The translations under genes were made by a program, and so were the position numbers. Positions 43,959 to 47,806 of a stretch of DNA of 47,806 nt are shown here, one piece after another. The stretch lies in assembly GCA_018398765.1 (NCBI GenBank), contig JAHBMJ010002632.1:89036-136841 (forward strand). Reading direction: 5' to 3'. Numbering within the stretch: the stretch's first letter is position 1; each line of letters begins with the position of its first letter. Source of the stretch: Chromera velia. Lineage: Eukaryota; Sar; Chromeraceae. Under the pieces are notes generated by a model. That model did not search any database, was not told where the DNA came from, and saw nothing but the letters and a program-made list of their open reading frames with translations.

Positions 43959-45577
43959 TCACGCCGCAAAGGCATCCTGAGAGGCACTCAGCTTCTCTGC
44001 CTGCTCATGCTGCCAACGAGCGAGAGTAGCGAAGGGACAGGGAGATTCCGTAGCGTCCCCCGGGGGGTCAATTTTTTGCAGTACGCCCAGACGGGCGTAA
44101 GGTTTGAGAGTTCCGTGATTATCGGATCCCCCTGTCACAGCAAACCCCATTTTTTGTGCGATCTCAAGAATCTTTAAGCTGTTCTCCTCCTTGATTCCGG
44201 AACTGAAAGCCTCCAGACCCCATAGACCGGCATTCTTTAACTCTTCTGCTTGAGATCTCAACAAGGCCTCCCACAGAGGCAACTCGACCGTTTTTCCGTC
44301 CACCGTCACTTTCGTGATCTTCTCACCGACGGTCACAGGATGGGCAAAGGCTACCTTTCCACCTGCATTGTTTGCAAGTTCAACTGCACTCTCGAGGGAC
44401 AAAGTCTTCAGCTGAACGTTTTTGGCTGCTAGCGTGAGGTCGTGCAAAAGAGCCACGACAGTTTCCCCCGCTTTCCCTGAACTCTCATGAATCACCTCCC
44501 CTTCTGCCGTCACCGTCATACGGTTACTTTGTCCCCTCTCACCGAACAACAGGTCTTTGTAGAGATCGGGCATGGCTCTGGTCAACCATGTCTTCACATG
44601 CGGGCGCCCGAGGACCAGTGGGTCGTCTAAGAGACCTGCAGCTGACAGATCGTCTGCTACTTTTTTGGGTGTGAAACAAGGCACGGTAGTCCGTGGTTTT
44701 TCTTCTGTTTTGCTGAAGTAGCGCTTTCCGTAGTCAGATAGAACAACAGCAACCTCGGGCTTTCCGGGACCAGCAACGCTTGTTGCGTGACAGTTGCGGA
44801 CTTCCATCGGAACAGGCTGCTCTGTCGGTGTGGAGGGAACGGAAATCATTTTACAATTCAATTCTTCTGGGTTGGCTGGGGAGGTTTGTGTCTTAGGCTC
44901 ACAGAGGGTTTCAAGAATGAGTGCAAGCATTTTTTCGTTCCTCTCTTCCCGAGAGGCCCTGACCTCGTTCAGAGTGTCCCTGAGTTCGTGCAGCTTCTCG
45001 GCACTTTCTGTTTCTTCTGCTGACTCAGACCCGCCCGACTCAACATGGAAGGCCTCCTGCCAAACAGAGTCAGGCAGGTACGCTAGGAGGTGGACACTCT
45101 TTTTGTTCCATGTTGCTGACATCTCAGCGCCAATATGCACTCTCAGACCCATCTCGGCTCCTTTCTTCATTAAGTCCAAGGATTTTTCGGCCGACCGCAC
45201 GAGGTCGTGATCAGTCAGCCACAGAGCGGAGAGTCTGTTCTGCTTTGCGATTTTCATCTGGTCTTCTGGAGACCGGTCACCGTCACTGTCCGTCGTGTGG
45301 ACGTGCATGTCGATAGGTGAGTGACTTCGCAGACGACAGGATCCTGCATGCACACAGAGAGGGAGAAAGACGAAAAACAGCATGCATGCATGCATGCATG
45401 GAATGTCCTGAATTAAGTGCGGTTTGTTTCTGCCTGCCTGTCTATACGAGCTGATTAATTGGGGATTGTGTCATCCATCCACGAACCTTCGGATCGCCTG
45501 ACACGTTGCAACTGAAGTGCCTCGCATACTGCTGTCGAGACCGCAAGCCACAGCGCCAGCGCTTGGAAGATTTCCAT
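43959..45577 (-). CDS. Secreted PHP-domain phosphoesterase (TrpH/RNase AM-like), two exons
   Basis: Exon 2 (45343-43959) holds a full PHP metal-binding set: DMHVHTTDSDGDRS (HxH about 44-46), ALWLTDHDL, HIGAEMSA, SVHLLAYLPD, LGRPHVKTWL, GKVAFAHPVTVG and GFAVTGGSDNHGT. Related bacterial enzymes remove phosphate from 3',5'-nucleoside bisphosphates or trim RNA 5' ends using three metal ions. The ATG at 45395 lies in intron-like DNA (pyrimidine tract then ATGCAG), so I place the start at 45577. Exon 1 (45577-45487, donor GTTCGT) encodes MEIFQALALWLAVSTAVCEA, a good signal peptide, and joins in phase (143-bp intron), giving 491 residues. Secretion, or transit through the secretory route to a plastid, is inferred. 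Linkers at about 110-200 and 280-330 are longer than in bacterial relatives. Confidence 0.88.
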
Positions 45578-47636
45578 TTGGAGACGGATGCTGGTCAACC
45601 ACGCTTCTGATACGCCATCAAATGGTGAGTAGATGATTCCGAACCCCCCTGCTCCCTCTCAGCACGATTCTCTCATACAATGAAGTTCTCTGTGATGGGT
45701 TTACTCCATACCGCTTCGTGGTACTCAATTCAGCAGTATTACGATCAGGACAAACCATTTTCCCTATATTAGTGAATGACCCTGCATGCAGTTGAGGGAG
45801 GACATGCGCACCATTCGCGCGCGGCAGAACACAGGTCAGGCACAATTCCGCGGCTTTTGCCAACCTCGCGCATTGCCGGCCGGCGAAAGACAGACTGGCA
45901 GCTAGCCTATATGGAGTGCAGTGCATGGCACAGCGCATACCGAGACGAGAGGAGACGAGATACCTACCGATCTCCCAGACACCGACACAAAAAAAAATGT
46001 AAGAAGATTTGAAACGAAATACTGGATCGAAGTCTGGAAGAAAAAGAAAAACAACCTCCTAGTTGATTCAGTTTGATTAAGTTTGATTTAGATTAAATAA
46101 TTTTTTTTTTTTTTAATGATCTACTTATTAATTTTATGGTATAATTTTATAATACATAATTAATCTCTACTAAAAAATCAAGTTTCATTAACTGCGTCTA
46201 TAACTGTTTTTTATTCTTTTACCAATGATATACAAAAACACAGGCAAGAATTATGTAGTTGCATGGTAAATCATAGTACCACCACCCCACTGGCATACTA
46301 TACGGCATGCATTAGCATGCATACGTTGCATAGGCTACAGCATAAATAGATCTAGCAGCTAGATTCATAGTGTATGCCTCTGCAAAGATCGTGCATGATC
46401 ATGCAAAGATGAAGCCTATCATGAAACGATCTAAAATGGTGAATCAAAGATTCACGAAAATCTATGAAAACCTTCCCGGGAATCCCACTGAAGACAACCA
46501 TTCTTGGCATTCAAGCGAACAAAGAGTTATACTATGATGCGTTTCAATGCAGCGTTTGCGAAGGCCTCCTGCTGCAGGTAGCGGCCCCATCAGACACGCT
46601 CTCGGATGTCACGTAGCGACTGTCCGAGACGAACCCACATTCATTCCACTTTACTGCATGTCTCAGCTTAGAGAGAGCCCCATCGTCCTGCGTGCTTATA
46701 CAGGCAGGCACGCTGCGTCGATCAGCAATCAAAGGAATTGATTCGGATATTTTGACATCCAAGGGAAAAGAAACCGAAAGAGATCCTCGGCATCTATCCA
46801 CACATGGAGTGGCCCTTCCCCCCTCGCTAGCTCTCGATCCAACACAGGAACCCCATTTTCTCCAATTCGAATTGAACACACGACCTTTCTTGACTACGCC
46901 CTTCTCAGTTCCACCACGAAGACTGCTGTGACTACAATCCCGCAAATCCGGCACAAGCCCAGCCTTGCTGGCTTCAGAAAGCTGGGGCAGACACCTCCTG
47001 ATATGCACAATCGCGCGCGGGCGAGAGAGAGAGAGAGGGAGGGAGAGAGAGAAAAAAAAAAAAACACGCGTATTTACATTACACAGCTCTAAGAAAAAGA
47101 GCGGATCGATCGATCGATCGATTGATGGTATCTCTTCAACAAGGACGGCGACTTAATTCTCTGCGCTCTTTGAACTTCTCTCTTTGAAGTCAGTCAGTTT
47201 TCTGAGCGGATAACATGCTTGCAGGTGGAACTCGGAGATGGTGCAAGCTAAGGAAATGACAAGGAGGAAGACACGGTCTGACATGATTGCCCGTCGTTCT
47301 CTTTCTCATTCTCTCACAAAGTTCAGCCTCCACTTCGTTCTTGCTTGTCTCTTCAAAAGAATCCCTCTCCCTCCACACCTAGCTCCACACAGAGATGCTA
47401 CAGGGAGAGCCCGAATCATCATCTGTGCAACCGGAGGGAAGGAATCAAAAAGGGCAAGGGCGGGAATCTTGATTGATTGATTGTCAGGGTCTCCATCCGC
47501 CTCGCTTCGAGTTGATTCGTTTTATTTCTTCACTTCACTGCAGCCCTCCCATGCACCCCCAGCCCTTGTCTGCATGTCGGTTCATTGGAGTCTCTCTGAA
47601 TCGATCTATGGACCTTCCCTTCGATCGATCGATCGA
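45578..47636. other. Intergenic region, no confident gene
   Basis: AT-rich at 46010-46480. Longer frames at 46544-47008 have no recognisable domain and a composition unlike the conserved genes. GATC palindromic runs (47103-47120 and 47620-47640) and a GA/A-rich tract (47020-47064) are present. Confidence 0.5.
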
Positions 47637-47722
47637 TCAGAATTTTCTCTTTCCCGCCATGATCGCCCTCTTCCTCTCGATGTCCAGGTCGACTGGGTCC
47701 TTGTTCTCGTCCTGATCGATTT
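47637..47722 (-). CDS. Possible terminal coding exon of a gene continuing off the window
   Basis: On the minus strand, a GCAAG acceptor is followed by an open stretch encoding DQDENKDPVDLDIERKRAIM, then AGKRKF and a TGA stop. The charged, helix-like sequence looks like a protein C-terminus. The rest of the gene would lie beyond the right edge. The family is not recognised. Confidence 0.3.
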
Positions 47723-47806
47723 CTTGCGGGCAGGCAGGCAGGGAGGCAAGGAGGGGGGGAGGCAGGGAGGTGAGAAGGCCTTCTATTCAAAGTATGTAGG
47801 CAGGCA

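Noticed and set aside
45344..45395. ATG at 45395 as the start of the PHP protein
   Set aside because: The stretch is a pyrimidine tract ending ATGCAG, typical of an acceptor; a better first exon with a signal peptide lies upstream.
46544..47008. 154-codon minus-strand frame
   Set aside because: No recognisable domain, no splice context and composition unlike the conserved genes; kept only as an unexplained frame.
1..47806. CRISPR arrays, rRNA or tRNA genes
   Set aside because: No regularly spaced repeats with unique spacers and no tRNA B-box-like GGTTCGANNCC in a cloverleaf context were found by eye; tandem repeats are simple-sequence arrays.

Overview
The window looks like nuclear DNA of a microbial eukaryote, most likely a single-celled alga or protist. 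Genes are split by many GT-AG introns, most acceptors read TGCAG, simple-sequence arrays are abundant, and the conserved proteins are eukaryotic (cytosolic ribosomal protein uS5, the Fe-S assembly factor CIA2/MIP18, a START lipid-binding protein). Two runs of N show that it is a draft scaffold. A chromerid alveolate such as Chromera velia is my best guess, from gene style and intron richness only; the sequence does not prove it. No virus, plasmid, CRISPR array, rRNA or tRNA gene was recognised.

Layout: (1) 267-1723 +, a KH-like RNA-binding protein. (2) 2844-7347 +, a multi-exon protein kinase with an acidic N-terminal tail made of very short exons, two of them tandem copies of one 132-bp exon. 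(3) 7348-8867, AT-rich DNA with two inverted-repeat elements. (4) 8868-10088 -, an intronless ABHD11-like alpha/beta hydrolase with an N-terminal targeting sequence. (5) 11220-12015 +, a double-hotdog thioesterase spread over three reading frames, probably frameshifted. (6) 12016-15630, mostly non-coding or decayed. (7) 15631-18156, a short LTR retroelement on the minus strand. (8) 18656-22094 -, ribosomal protein uS5/RPS2, six exons. (9) 22671-25627 +, CIA2/MIP18, six exons, head to head with RPS2. (10) 28324-31978 -, a START-domain protein, six exons. (11) 32955-35186 +, a glycine-zipper protein of unknown function interrupted by a gap. (12) 36779-42765 +, a PrpF-family isomerase in ten exons. 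(13) 43959-45577 -, a PHP-domain phosphoesterase whose short first exon encodes a signal peptide. (14) 47637-47722 -, a possible terminal exon of a gene that runs off the window.

The genes do not form one pathway; the arrangement is ordinary for a eukaryotic chromosome. RPS2/CIA2, START/glycine-zipper and hydrolase/thioesterase are divergent pairs, and their shared 5' regions carry GC-rich palindromes or short repeated motifs that may be promoter elements. For RPS2, CIA2, START, PrpF and PHP the exon joins were chosen so that splice sites, codon phase and family conservation agree, so those models are firmer than any single open reading frame. No clearly new multi-gene system was found. The best leads are the kinase exon duplication, the split thioesterase, the secreted PHP enzyme, the glycine-zipper protein, the small LTR element with transition-biased LTRs, and the repeated promoter motifs.
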